A DNA stretch of 64,000 nt from Candidatus Aminicenantes bacterium JdFR-78 (GTDB lineage Bacteria > Acidobacteriota > Aminicenantia > JdFR-78). Made by a program: the position numbers and the translations under genes. Shown here piece after piece: positions 53,314-60,781 of this stretch. Position 1 is the first letter of the stretch, and every line of letters begins with the position of its first letter. Where the stretch lies: the NCBI GenBank assembly GCA_002010665.1, contig MTON01000013.1:50880-114879 (forward strand), written 5' to 3'. A model generated the notes under the pieces. The model searched no databases. It saw nothing but the letters and a program-made list of their open reading frames with translations, and was not told where the DNA came from.

Positions 53314-54786
53314 ATGAGTAAATTAAAGGTTTTGATAGTATCACCCGAAGTTGATCCCTATGCAAAATCAGGTCAATTGGCAGATGTTGCTGGTTCACTA
53401 TCAAAGGCTCTTGCAGATTTAAATTTAGATGTTCATATTATAATGCCAAAATACAGAAATCCAGAAATTGAAGCTTTAACAATGGAACTTATTACCTCAA
53501 AATTAGAAGTTCCCCTTGGGAGGAAAAAAGTAAGCACTAATATTTATAGAAGTGAGGTGGAGAAAAATACATTGTTTTTTGTTGACAACCCAAAATATTT
53601 CTACCGAGACTACATATACGGCACGAGTAAAGGAGATTATATTGACAATGATGAAAGATTTGTGTTTTTTAATAGAGCTGTACTGGAGTTTTTGCTTAAA
53701 ACTAGAAGAAAGTTTAATGTGATTCATTGCCATAATTGGGCAACTGCTTTAATCCCTGTTTTTTTAAAAACAATTTATTCGAAATTTGAATTATTTAAAA
53801 AAACAGCTACGATTTTGACTCTTCATAATTTAGCCTATCAAGGTGAATTTCCTCCTGAGAGTCTCTTTTTAACTGAACTTAATTGGAATTTTCTAGTTAA
53901 AAATTCTGTTTTTAATGGTAAATTCAATTTTTTAAAAGCAGGTCTCCTCTATGCAGATGTTCTTACAACAGGGAGTAAAAGACATATTGAAGAGATTGAA
54001 GGAGGCGAGTTTGATTTTGGTCTTAAAGAAATTTTGCGCAAGAGAAAGGATTCCTTTTTTGGAATTATTAATGGTATTGATTACGAAGTCTGGAATCCAG
54101 AACATGATAGACATATAGAGGCAAATTATAGCAAAGATGATCTCGAACCAAAAAAGATTTGTAAAGAAGATTTAATTAAGGAATTTAATTTAAAAATAAA
54201 AAAAGATGATTTTCTGATAGGTATAGTCTCTTATCTGACAATTTACAAGGGTTTTGAATTATTATTTGAAATAATTGATGAGCTCGTGAAAATGGATATT
54301 GGGATTGTTGCTCTTGTAAAAGGAGATGATGAACTGGAGAGAAATTTTATGAAAATGCACCGTAAATATCCAGAGAAAATTGGAGTGAAACTGGCAATAG
54401 ATACTACTCTATCTCACAAGGTAATTGCAGGGTCAGATATATTACTGATTCCTTCAAAATATGAACCCTGTGGATTAAACCAATTTTATGGTTTTCGTTA
54501 TGGAACAGTACCTGTAGTGAGAGCAACAGGTGGGTTAGATGAAACAGTTGAAGAGTTTAATCCAGAGAAACTGACTGGAAGTGGATTTAAATTCAGAGAA
54601 TTTAAGAGCAGGGAACTGTTTAATGTAATTAAAAGAGCATTAGATTATTATAGAAAACCTGATATTTGGACAAGAATTATGATAAATGGAATGGAAAAGG
54701 ATTTCTCCTGGAAAAATTCAGCCAGGGAATATCTAAGAATATACCAATTAGCATTAAAGAGAAAGGAGGTAAAAAATGGGAACTGA
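53314..54786 (+). CDS. glgA: Glycogen/starch synthase (GT5)
   Basis: 490-residue GT-B enzyme transferring glucose from ADP- or UDP-glucose to alpha-glucan. Features: VLIVSPEVDPYAKSGQLADVAGSLSKAL, GIINGIDYEVWNPEHD, and LIPSKYEPCGLNQFYGFRYGTVPVVRATGGLDETVEEF in pieces. The usual KTGGL donor-site motif near the N-terminus reads KSGQL (residues 18-22), so one glycine is replaced. The rest is standard for GT5. It is the first gene of an operon with thioredoxin, thioredoxin reductase and AmrS; the 3' end overlaps trxA by 11 bp. The gene has no ribosome site. Confidence 0.92.
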   Translation: MSKLKVLIVSPEVDPYAKSGQLADVAGSLSKALADLNLDVHIIMPKYRNPEIEALTMELITSKLEVPLGRKKVSTNIYRSEVEKNTLFFVDNPKYFYRDYIYGTSKGDYIDNDERFVFFNRAVLEFLLKTRRKFNVIHCHNWATALIPVFLKTIYSKFELFKKTATILTLHNLAYQGEFPPESLFLTELNWNFLVKNSVFNGKFNFLKAGLLYADVLTTGSKRHIEEIEGGEFDFGLKEILRKRKDSFFGIINGIDYEVWNPEHDRHIEANYSKDDLEPKKICKEDLIKEFNLKIKKDDFLIGIVSYLTIYKGFELLFEIIDELVKMDIGIVALVKGDDELERNFMKMHRKYPEKIGVKLAIDTTLSHKVIAGSDILLIPSKYEPCGLNQFYGFRYGTVPVVRATGGLDETVEEFNPEKLTGSGFKFREFKSRELFNVIKRALDYYRKPDIWTRIMINGMEKDFSWKNSAREYLRIYQLALKRKEVKNGN

Positions 54787-55102
54787 AGTAAAAATATTTA
54801 CAGATAATAATTTTGAGAAAGAAGTGTTGGAGTCGGATCTACCTGTATTAGTTGACTTCTACGCTGAGTGGTGTGGCCCGTGTAAGGCATTAGCCCCAAC
54901 AATTGATTATATTGCAAAAAATTATAATGAAAAATTAAAGGTTGGAAAAATAAATATAGATGAAAATATTAAAACACCGTCAAAATATGGCATTAGAGCT
55001 GTTCCAACTATTCTTATTTTTAAGGATGGTAAAGTTCAAGAAATGTTGGTAGGTCTTCAATCTAAAGAAAAAATTATTGAGGTGGTGGAGAAGTATTTAT
55101 GA
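54776..55102 (+). CDS. trxA: Thioredoxin
   Basis: 108-residue thioredoxin. LVDFYAEWCGPCKALAPTIDYIA contains the redox WCGPC site; the cis-Pro is in RAVPTILIFKDG; length is standard. It reduces disulfides in cytoplasmic targets. Its start overlaps the glgA end by 11 bp and AAAGGAGG precedes the ATG. The gene is followed by trxB with a 4-bp overlap, so the reductase and its substrate are translated together. Confidence 0.96.
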   Translation: MGTEVKIFTDNNFEKEVLESDLPVLVDFYAEWCGPCKALAPTIDYIAKNYNEKLKVGKINIDENIKTPSKYGIRAVPTILIFKDGKVQEMLVGLQSKEKIIEVVEKYL

Positions 55103-56028
55103 ATGAAATAAAGGATGTGGTAATAATAGGGGCTGGTCCTGCTGGTCTTTCCTCAGCTATTTATACAGCCCGTGCAAGATTAAAAACACTTGTTTTGGAA
55201 AAGGGAGCAGTTGGAGGACAGGCAATATTAACTGATAGAATAGAAAATTACCCTGGATTTCCAGAAGGGATTGTTCCTTTTGAACTCGTGGACAGAATGA
55301 AAAAGCAAGCAGAAAAATTTGGTGCCGAAATTAAAATTGATGAAGCAAAAAAAATAAATAGGAATAAAAACTATTGGAAAATTACTGGTTATGAAGGAGA
55401 ATATTTAGCAAAAGCAATTATTGTGGCTACTGGTTCCCATTATAGAAAACTTGGTATACCAAAAGAGGAGAAGCTCACTGGAAAAGGAATATCCTATTGT
55501 GCAACTTGTGACGGTGCTTTTTATACTGGAAAAGATGTCATAGTAGTGGGTGCTGGAAATACTGGAATTACAGAAGCTTTATTTCTTACAAGGTTCTGTA
55601 ACAGGATTTATATTATCGAAATTTTAAGCAAAATAATGGCTGAAAAAATACTTCAAGAGAGAGCTCTGAAAAACAAAAAAATTGAAATTTTTCTTGAATC
55701 AGAATTGAAAGAAATAATAGGCCAGGACAAGGTAGAGGGAGCAATAATTAGGAATGTTTCTACAGGCAAAATTTTTAAATTAAAAGTGGATGGAATTTTC
55801 ATTTCAATCGGGATGGTTCCAAATTCTGAATTTGTAAAAGGGTTGCTGGAACTTGATAAACAAGGGAGAATAAAGGTAAATGCGGAAATGGAGACCTCTC
55901 AAAAAGGGATTTTTGCAGCTGGAGATGTAGCTTCTCTCTGCCCAAATCAAATTGCCACTGCTGTGGGTAGTGGAGTAACTGCTGCATTGTCTGTTGAAAA
56001 ATATTTAGAAGAATTAAGAGAAACTTAA
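55099..56028 (+). CDS. trxB: Thioredoxin reductase
   Basis: 309-residue low-molecular-weight thioredoxin reductase. FAD motif VVIIGAGPAGLSSAIYTAR at the N-terminus, redox CATCDG (the CxxC), the NADPH-site stretch VVGAGNTGITEALFL and the C-terminal FAD motif GIFAAGDVASLCPNQIATAVGSG are in place. The NADPH-loop glycine motif is not textbook (GAGNTG rather than GGGDSA), which can indicate altered pyridine-nucleotide preference. It reduces TrxA using NAD(P)H. Overlaps trxA by 4 bp and is followed 3 bp later by amrS. Confidence 0.95.
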   Translation: MNEIKDVVIIGAGPAGLSSAIYTARARLKTLVLEKGAVGGQAILTDRIENYPGFPEGIVPFELVDRMKKQAEKFGAEIKIDEAKKINRNKNYWKITGYEGEYLAKAIIVATGSHYRKLGIPKEEKLTGKGISYCATCDGAFYTGKDVIVVGAGNTGITEALFLTRFCNRIYIIEILSKIMAEKILQERALKNKKIEIFLESELKEIIGQDKVEGAIIRNVSTGKIFKLKVDGIFISIGMVPNSEFVKGLLELDKQGRIKVNAEMETSQKGIFAAGDVASLCPNQIATAVGSGVTAALSVEKYLEELRET

Positions 56029-56031
56029 TTT

Positions 56032-57054
56032 ATGAAAGAAGCTCTTTTTTATGAATCTTTAAATGAAGAGAAAATAAAATGCAACTTATGTAGACATAGA
56101 TGCATTGTTAATCCTGATAAAACCGGAGTTTGTGGGGTAAGATTAAATTCAAATGGTAAATTATATACACTCGTATATGGTAAATTAATTGCGGTGAATG
56201 TGGATCCAATAGAGAAAAAACCATTGTATCATTTTTTTCCGGGCTCTCTTTCCTTTTCAATTGCTACAGTTGGATGTAATTTTTCCTGCCCAAATTGTCA
56301 GAATTATACAATTTCTCAATATAGATTAAAGAATAAAAAAAATTCATATGTTCCGGGCGAAGATTATTCTCCAGAAGAAATAGTTAATCTTGCTGTCAAG
56401 CACGGGTGTAAGACAATAGCTTACACATATACTGAGCCAACCATTTTTTTTGAATTTGCATTTGATACATCAAAAATTGCAACCCCAAAAGATATTAAGA
56501 ATATATTTGTTACGAATGGTTATATCACGCCAGAAGCTCTGGAAGAAATAAATCCATATCTGGATGGAGCTAATGTTGATTTGAAATCTTTTAGAAAAGA
56601 ATTTTATAAAAAATATCCAAAGGCAAAGCTTGAAGGAGTTCTTGATAGTTTGAAATTAATGAAAAAATTTGGCATTTGGGTTGAAGCTACTACCTTGTTA
56701 ATACCGACTTTAAACGATACTGAAGAAGAATTGAGAGATATAGCAAATTTTATTAAAAATGAACTTGGAGAAGAAACACCATGGCATATAAGTCGTTTTT
56801 ACCCTGCTTATGATATGACTCACTTGCCTCCCACGAGTTCTGATAAATTGATTAGAGCAAGAGAAATTGGATTAGAAGAAGGTTTACGCTATGTATATAC
56901 TGGAAATGTTCCAGGACTTACAGGAGAAAATACTTATTGCTGGAATTGTAAGAAATTGATTATAGAAAGATATGGATATTCAATATTAAGATATAAGATA
57001 AAAGATGGAAGATGTGAATATTGTAATGCTAAAATAGATGGAGTCGGTCTTTAA
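56032..57054 (+). CDS. amrS: AmmeMemoRadiSam-system radical SAM enzyme AmrS
   Basis: 340 residues. The radical SAM motif C-x3-C-x2-C is Cys82, Cys86 and Cys89 (TVGCNFSCPNCQNY). Before it an N-terminal zinc-like cluster (KCNLCRHRCIVNPDKTGVCGVR), afterwards the TIM-barrel part (YTEPTIFFEFAFDTS, FVTNGYITPEALEEI, ANVDLKSFRKEFYKK) and a C-terminal zinc-binding piece CWNCKKLII/CEYCNAKI. This is the AmrS/PflA-related group of the three-protein AmmeMemoRadiSam system; the AmrA and AmrB partners are not in this window. Final gene of the glgA-trx operon. Confidence 0.9.
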   Translation: MKEALFYESLNEEKIKCNLCRHRCIVNPDKTGVCGVRLNSNGKLYTLVYGKLIAVNVDPIEKKPLYHFFPGSLSFSIATVGCNFSCPNCQNYTISQYRLKNKKNSYVPGEDYSPEEIVNLAVKHGCKTIAYTYTEPTIFFEFAFDTSKIATPKDIKNIFVTNGYITPEALEEINPYLDGANVDLKSFRKEFYKKYPKAKLEGVLDSLKLMKKFGIWVEATTLLIPTLNDTEEELRDIANFIKNELGEETPWHISRFYPAYDMTHLPPTSSDKLIRAREIGLEEGLRYVYTGNVPGLTGENTYCWNCKKLIIERYGYSILRYKIKDGRCEYCNAKIDGVGL

Positions 57055-58098
57055 TTAATCTGTATTTTTTAATTTCTTTTCTAATTCTTCAATCTTTGAT
57101 TTTAAATTTTTAACTTCTTTAATTAAATCGTATAATTGAGGGAGACAAGCATAAATTTTTCTCCATGTTTTTATATCAGTATGAGGAATTCCTGCAATAA
57201 AGGAGTTATTGGGAACGTCCTTTGTAATACCTGTTTTTGCAGCTGCTATTACCCTCTCACCAATTTTCACATGATCAGCTATTCCTACCTGTCCTCCAAA
57301 GATTGTTTCCTTCCCTATTTTAGTGCTTCCAGCAATTCCTACCTGACCTGCTAAAACCGAATTTTCTCCGATTTCAACATTATGAGCAATTTGAACTAAA
57401 TTATCGATTTTAGTTCCCTTTCGAATTATTGTTTCTCCAATTGTTGCTCTATCAATTGCTGTATTAGCTCCAATTTCAACTTCGTCCTCGATTACAACTA
57501 TTCCTGTTTGTGGAATTTTTTTGTAACAACCATCTTCCTTCCTGACATATCCGAAGCCATCTGAGCCAATAACAGCTCCATTATGAATAATAACTTTGTT
57601 CCCAATTACAGATTTTTCTCTTATTGAAACGAGAGAATGGATAATTGTCTCTTCCCCTATTTTAACCCATGGATAAATAGAAACAAGAGGAAATATAATG
57701 CAATTATCTCCTATCTCTACATAATCTCCTATATAACAATAAGCTCCAATTGAAACATTTTTTCCTATTTTAGCTTTTGAAGAAACAGATGCAGAAGGAT
57801 GAATTCCTGGTTTAGGTAAGTATGGTTCGAAAAATAAATTTAGAACTTCAGCAAAAATAAGTTTTGGATTTTTTGCTTTTAAAACAGGCAATCTGTCGAA
57901 TTTCTCTTCCAAAGGGATTATTACAGCAGATGCATTTGTTTTTTCAAGAAATTCCCGATATTTGGGGCTTTCAAAAAAGGAAATGTCTCCATTCTTTGCT
58001 TTCTCTAGACTCGCAACACCGGTAATTACTACTTCGCCGTCCCCTTCATATGCACAATTGAAAATTTTTGCCAATTCTTTTAATTTAAATTTTTTCAT
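57055..58098 (-). CDS. lpxD: UDP-3-O-acylglucosamine N-acyltransferase LpxD
   Basis: 347 residues. N-terminal uridine-binding domain (KELAKIFNCAYEGDGEVVITGVASLEKAKNGDISFF in pieces), then a left-handed beta-helix of many hexapeptide repeats ([LIV]-G-x-x-x-x), the catalytic His in VQIAHNVEIGENS, and a C-terminal helical part. It adds the N-linked acyl chain in lipid A synthesis, so the organism has an LPS outer membrane. It overlaps the yihY gene by 14 bp and is the last gene of the atp operon; no other lpx or fab genes are adjacent, unlike the usual lpxD-fabZ-lpxA order. Confidence 0.96.
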   Translation of the reverse strand: MKKFKLKELAKIFNCAYEGDGEVVITGVASLEKAKNGDISFFESPKYREFLEKTNASAVIIPLEEKFDRLPVLKAKNPKLIFAEVLNLFFEPYLPKPGIHPSASVSSKAKIGKNVSIGAYCYIGDYVEIGDNCIIFPLVSIYPWVKIGEETIIHSLVSIREKSVIGNKVIIHNGAVIGSDGFGYVRKEDGCYKKIPQTGIVVIEDEVEIGANTAIDRATIGETIIRKGTKIDNLVQIAHNVEIGENSVLAGQVGIAGSTKIGKETIFGGQVGIADHVKIGERVIAAAKTGITKDVPNNSFIAGIPHTDIKTWRKIYACLPQLYDLIKEVKNLKSKIEELEKKLKNTD

Positions 58099-58993
58099 GT
58101 TCTCTATTATTCAATATTGCAGTGAGTTCTGCTCCCCATAGAAGAATCCATAAAGAAAGAGTAACCCAGATTAAAAAGTATATTATAGAAGCTAAAGTTC
58201 CCTTTAAAGCTTTTGCAAAAACAATACCCATTAATGAAAAATTTCCTATGTACCATGCAAAGAATCTCTTCACAATTTCCCAAAGTATGCAACTTATGGA
58301 GGCCCCAATTAGAGCTGCTTTAGTCTTAACCTTAATATGGGGAATGAACTTATACAAAGCATAAAAAACGAAAAAGGTTAAGCCAACGGGAATCAAATAC
58401 TTGATAAAGAAACTATTCAATATTGAAACAAATGTGGGATTAATATATTTTGCAACAAGCTCGCTTTCCTCAATAATACGATGAATTGCAGTCCATGCTC
58501 CTGTAATAATTAAAGAAAGGAGTAAAACTCCCCCAATTGCAAACATCAAAAGTAATTCAAGAAATCTGTTGTAAAAGAAGGATTTTTTTGTATTTGCTTT
58601 AAAAATGTAATTTATAGAATAAATAAGCTTTGAGAAAACAACACTTCCAATTAGAATTGAAGCAATGAGTCCTAACCACCCAAGACTCGTAATATTCTTG
58701 GCTAAATACTGGGCTCTTTTAAAGAAAAGAGGGTCAAGGTGAACAAAAAATTCATCAGAAAAAATATTTAAACTTCTAAAAGCCGGCTCTGATGAACCTA
58801 ATACATTTGCTGCCATATAAGCGAAAAGAGCAACCAGAGGTATTGTTCCCATAAAAGCCCAGTAGGATATCACAAAGGATAGGTCAGGGCATTTATCCTC
58901 GTAAAATCTTTTAAAAGTTAAAATAAGAATTTTTATAGTTTTTTTTATAAAATTTAGAATTTTTTTTAAATAGGGTGAAAGAAAAAATTCCAT
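58085..58993 (-). CDS. YihY/BrkB-family membrane protein
   Basis: 302 residues with six predicted membrane helices. KRFYEDKCPDLSFVISYWAFMGTIPLVALFAYMAANVL in pieces opens the family; NPTFVSILNSF, KFIPHIKVKTKAALIGASISCILWEIVKRFFAWYIGNF and FLIWVTLSLWILLWGAEL follow. This is the virulence factor BrkB/YihY group once called ribonuclease BN, whose biochemical role is unsettled; a transport or lipid role is likely. Starts 2 bp after the atpE stop, so it rides in the atp operon; overlaps lpxD by 14 bp. Confidence 0.88.
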   Translation of the reverse strand: MEFFLSPYLKKILNFIKKTIKILILTFKRFYEDKCPDLSFVISYWAFMGTIPLVALFAYMAANVLGSSEPAFRSLNIFSDEFFVHLDPLFFKRAQYLAKNITSLGWLGLIASILIGSVVFSKLIYSINYIFKANTKKSFFYNRFLELLLMFAIGGVLLLSLIITGAWTAIHRIIEESELVAKYINPTFVSILNSFFIKYLIPVGLTFFVFYALYKFIPHIKVKTKAALIGASISCILWEIVKRFFAWYIGNFSLMGIVFAKALKGTLASIIYFLIWVTLSLWILLWGAELTAILNNREHEKI

Positions 58994-58995
58994 TT

Positions 58996-59337
58996 TTAAA
59001 TGTATTTACCCCATTTTACAAAGAAGATGATGATTGCAACCAGTAATACATAAATTACAAGGGTTTCAATGAGAACCAATCCAAATATCAGCGCAAATCG
59101 AATGTGAGAAGCAGCACCTGGATTTCTTGAAATTCCGTCACATGCTTTACTTATAGCTCTACTCTGTGCATAGGCACCTACACATGCAGCTAATCCTAAA
59201 GCTCCACCTCCAATAATTATAGACCATTTGAATAAAGTCGTTTTATCAATTTTTCCTTCATTTTCAGCTAATAAGGGTGTTGTAAAGATGAAAACCAAAA
59301 TTGATAGAATGAAAAAACTTTTGTAAACTTTTCTCAT
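58996..59337 (-). CDS. atpE: F0F1 ATP synthase subunit c with N-terminal signal peptide
   Basis: 113 residues; the first 24 (MRKVYKSFFILSILVFIFTT, PLLA) are a cleavable signal peptide, then a two-helix hairpin. The ion-carrying Glu is Glu91 (LIETLVIY); Gln58 (AYAQSRAIS), Thr92 and Tyr96 align with Gln32, Ser66 and Tyr70 of known Na+-binding c subunits, whereas most H+-type c subunits have Ala or Gly after the Glu. So Na+ coupling is suggested but not proven. RNPGA is the polar loop. Third structural gene of the atp operon after atpB (12-bp gap). Confidence 0.92.
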   Translation of the reverse strand: MRKVYKSFFILSILVFIFTTPLLAENEGKIDKTTLFKWSIIIGGGALGLAACVGAYAQSRAISKACDGISRNPGAASHIRFALIFGLVLIETLVIYVLLVAIIIFFVKWGKYI

Positions 59338-59349
59338 TTTTACCTCCTT

Positions 59350-60090
59350 TTAATGTTCTGAAGCAACTGCTCCCGCTATGTATATTGCGGTTAAAACAAC
59401 AAACACAAAGGCCTGGACAAGCCCTGTGAAAATAGCCAAAGTCATAAAAGGTAAAGGTAAGATAAATGGAAATAATGAGGCTATAATTAGAATTAAAAGT
59501 TCCTCACCAAAAATATTTCCAAATAATCGGAGGGAAAGGGAAAGGGGTCTTGAAAAATGGCTAATGATTTCTATTGGGATTATGAGAGGTGCTAACCAGG
59601 GAATTGGTCCAGCAAAATGTTTAAGATAGCCTACAAATCCGTGTTTTTTTACTCCCTGCCAATGATAATAGATAAAAGCCACGAGAGCACATCCTACAGG
59701 GACATTTAAGTTACTCGTTGGAGACATAAAACCTGGAATTAAACCCAAAATATTTGAGAAAAATATAAAAAGGCCTAAGGTTCCAATAAGAGGCAGAAAT
59801 TTTTTTCCCTCTTCTCCGATTATATCAACCAAAAGACTTTCAAATCCTTCAATTATTAGCTCAAGTATGTTCTGTAATGGAGAAGGAAATATTTTTAATT
59901 TTCTTGAAGATAATCCAAAGAATATTATCAAAACAATCATTACTATTATACTCATAACTACATGCGGTGGAATTAATTTATCAGGATGGGCTACTTCTAT
60001 TCCTATTAAATTTAATAAATAAGCAAGTGGAGGGCTAAAGATCTTATTAAACAATTCTACAATAAATAGACTGTGTTCGAATTCTTCCAC
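59350..60090 (-). CDS. atpB: F0F1 ATP synthase subunit a
   Basis: 246 residues with about five or six membrane helices. The essential Arg lies in HFSRPLSLSLRLFGNIFGEE, a near-invariant subunit a signature, and IPGFMSPTSNLNVPVGCALVAF and FVFVVLTAIYIAGAVAS complete it. It forms the half-channels next to the c-ring. Sits directly after the atpI-like gene (1-bp gap) and before atpE. Confidence 0.95.
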   Translation of the reverse strand: MEEFEHSLFIVELFNKIFSPPLAYLLNLIGIEVAHPDKLIPPHVVMSIIVMIVLIIFFGLSSRKLKIFPSPLQNILELIIEGFESLLVDIIGEEGKKFLPLIGTLGLFIFFSNILGLIPGFMSPTSNLNVPVGCALVAFIYYHWQGVKKHGFVGYLKHFAGPIPWLAPLIIPIEIISHFSRPLSLSLRLFGNIFGEELLILIIASLFPFILPLPFMTLAIFTGLVQAFVFVVLTAIYIAGAVASEH

Positions 60091-60486
60091 TTACTTCTCC
60101 TTCACATTAAGTATAAATTCTATTGTCATAGCAAAAAATATTGAAAAAAAACCAACTGCAAAACCTAATATATTCTCTGAAGAAATTTTGATTATAATAA
60201 AAAAGGATATAAAAATCAATAAAAATCGGATAAAGTAAAGAATTAAACCATTTATTAATGCTTTCTTCTTTTCGAAAGATGTGAGTTTTATTATTGATTT
60301 TTTAAGCCACAGGAAGTTCAAAATTGATAAAATTCCACCTAATAGAATTATAATTGATGTCATTAGTGAGAAAAAAATAAGTCCAATTATTGAAAAAATA
60401 AAAGAAATGATAATTGTTGTTCTTGGTATTTTTCTTAATATCTGATATTCCTCTTCTGTGAATTGTCTTTTCTCAGTTATCATCAA
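60091..60486 (-). CDS. atpI: ATP synthase subunit I (assembly protein)
   Basis: 131 residues with four membrane helices in two hairpins and an N-terminal polar stretch (EKRQFTEEEYQILRKIPR). It fits the small, poorly conserved UncI/ATP-synt_I proteins that help assemble the c-ring, and the position just before atpB agrees. Sequence alone would not prove it. Overlaps the upstream atpZ gene by 14 bp. Confidence 0.75.
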   Translation of the reverse strand: MMITEKRQFTEEEYQILRKIPRTTIIISFIFSIIGLIFFSLMTSIIILLGGILSILNFLWLKKSIIKLTSFEKKKALINGLILYFIRFLLIFISFFIIIKISSENILGFAVGFFSIFFAMTIEFILNVKEK

Positions 60487-60691
60487 ATTTTGAGACTTCT
60501 CTTATGATATTGTAGAATCCACTAATTATTCCGAATAGTGTGAAAATAAGAAAAAGCCATGGCCAAGTTTTAAATATTTTATCAAGAAGCCATCCCATAA
60601 CCATTCCAACCACTATGGAGGAGGGAAGCATTAATCCCAATGAACTCAAGTAAGCTAATTTTCTATAAGAGTTTTTATCCTTTTTCTTCAT
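60473..60691 (-). CDS. atpZ: AtpZ/AtpI-type F0F1 assembly protein
   Basis: 72 residues, two membrane helices in a hairpin (LSSLGLMLPSSIVVGMVMGWLLD, WPWLFLIFTLFGIISGF), matching the AtpZ/AtpI family linked to F1Fo assembly or Mg2+ transport. It opens the operon. The start at 60691 is preferred over the ATG at 60697 because the -10 box ends at 60700: only the second ATG would lie on the transcript, at about +3. No ribosome site, so leaderless. Confidence 0.8.
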   Translation of the reverse strand: MKKKDKNSYRKLAYLSSLGLMLPSSIVVGMVMGWLLDKIFKTWPWLFLIFTLFGIISGFYNIIREVSKFDDN

Positions 60692-60699
60692 GCCCATTA

Positions 60700-60728
60700 A
60701 TTATATCAATTATAATCATAGTACTCAA
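60700..60728 (-). promoter_or_regulatory. Promoter of atpZ-atpI-atpB-atpE-yihY-lpxD
   Basis: Minus strand TTGAGT (60723-60728), 17 bp, TATAAT (60700-60705). Fires divergently from the sulfatase-fold gene promoter 16 bp away. Supports the later ATG at 60691. Confidence 0.7.
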
Positions 60729-60743
60729 AAATTATTTCATTTA

Positions 60744-60772
60744 TTGACTGATTGTACAATAGCTTTTATAAT
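60744..60772 (+). promoter_or_regulatory. Promoter of the sulfatase-fold gene
   Basis: TTGACT (60744-60749), 17 bp, TATAAT (60767-60772). ATG 60782 is 9 nt past the -10, without ribosome site. Confidence 0.75.
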
Positions 60773-60781
60773 CAAACCTTC

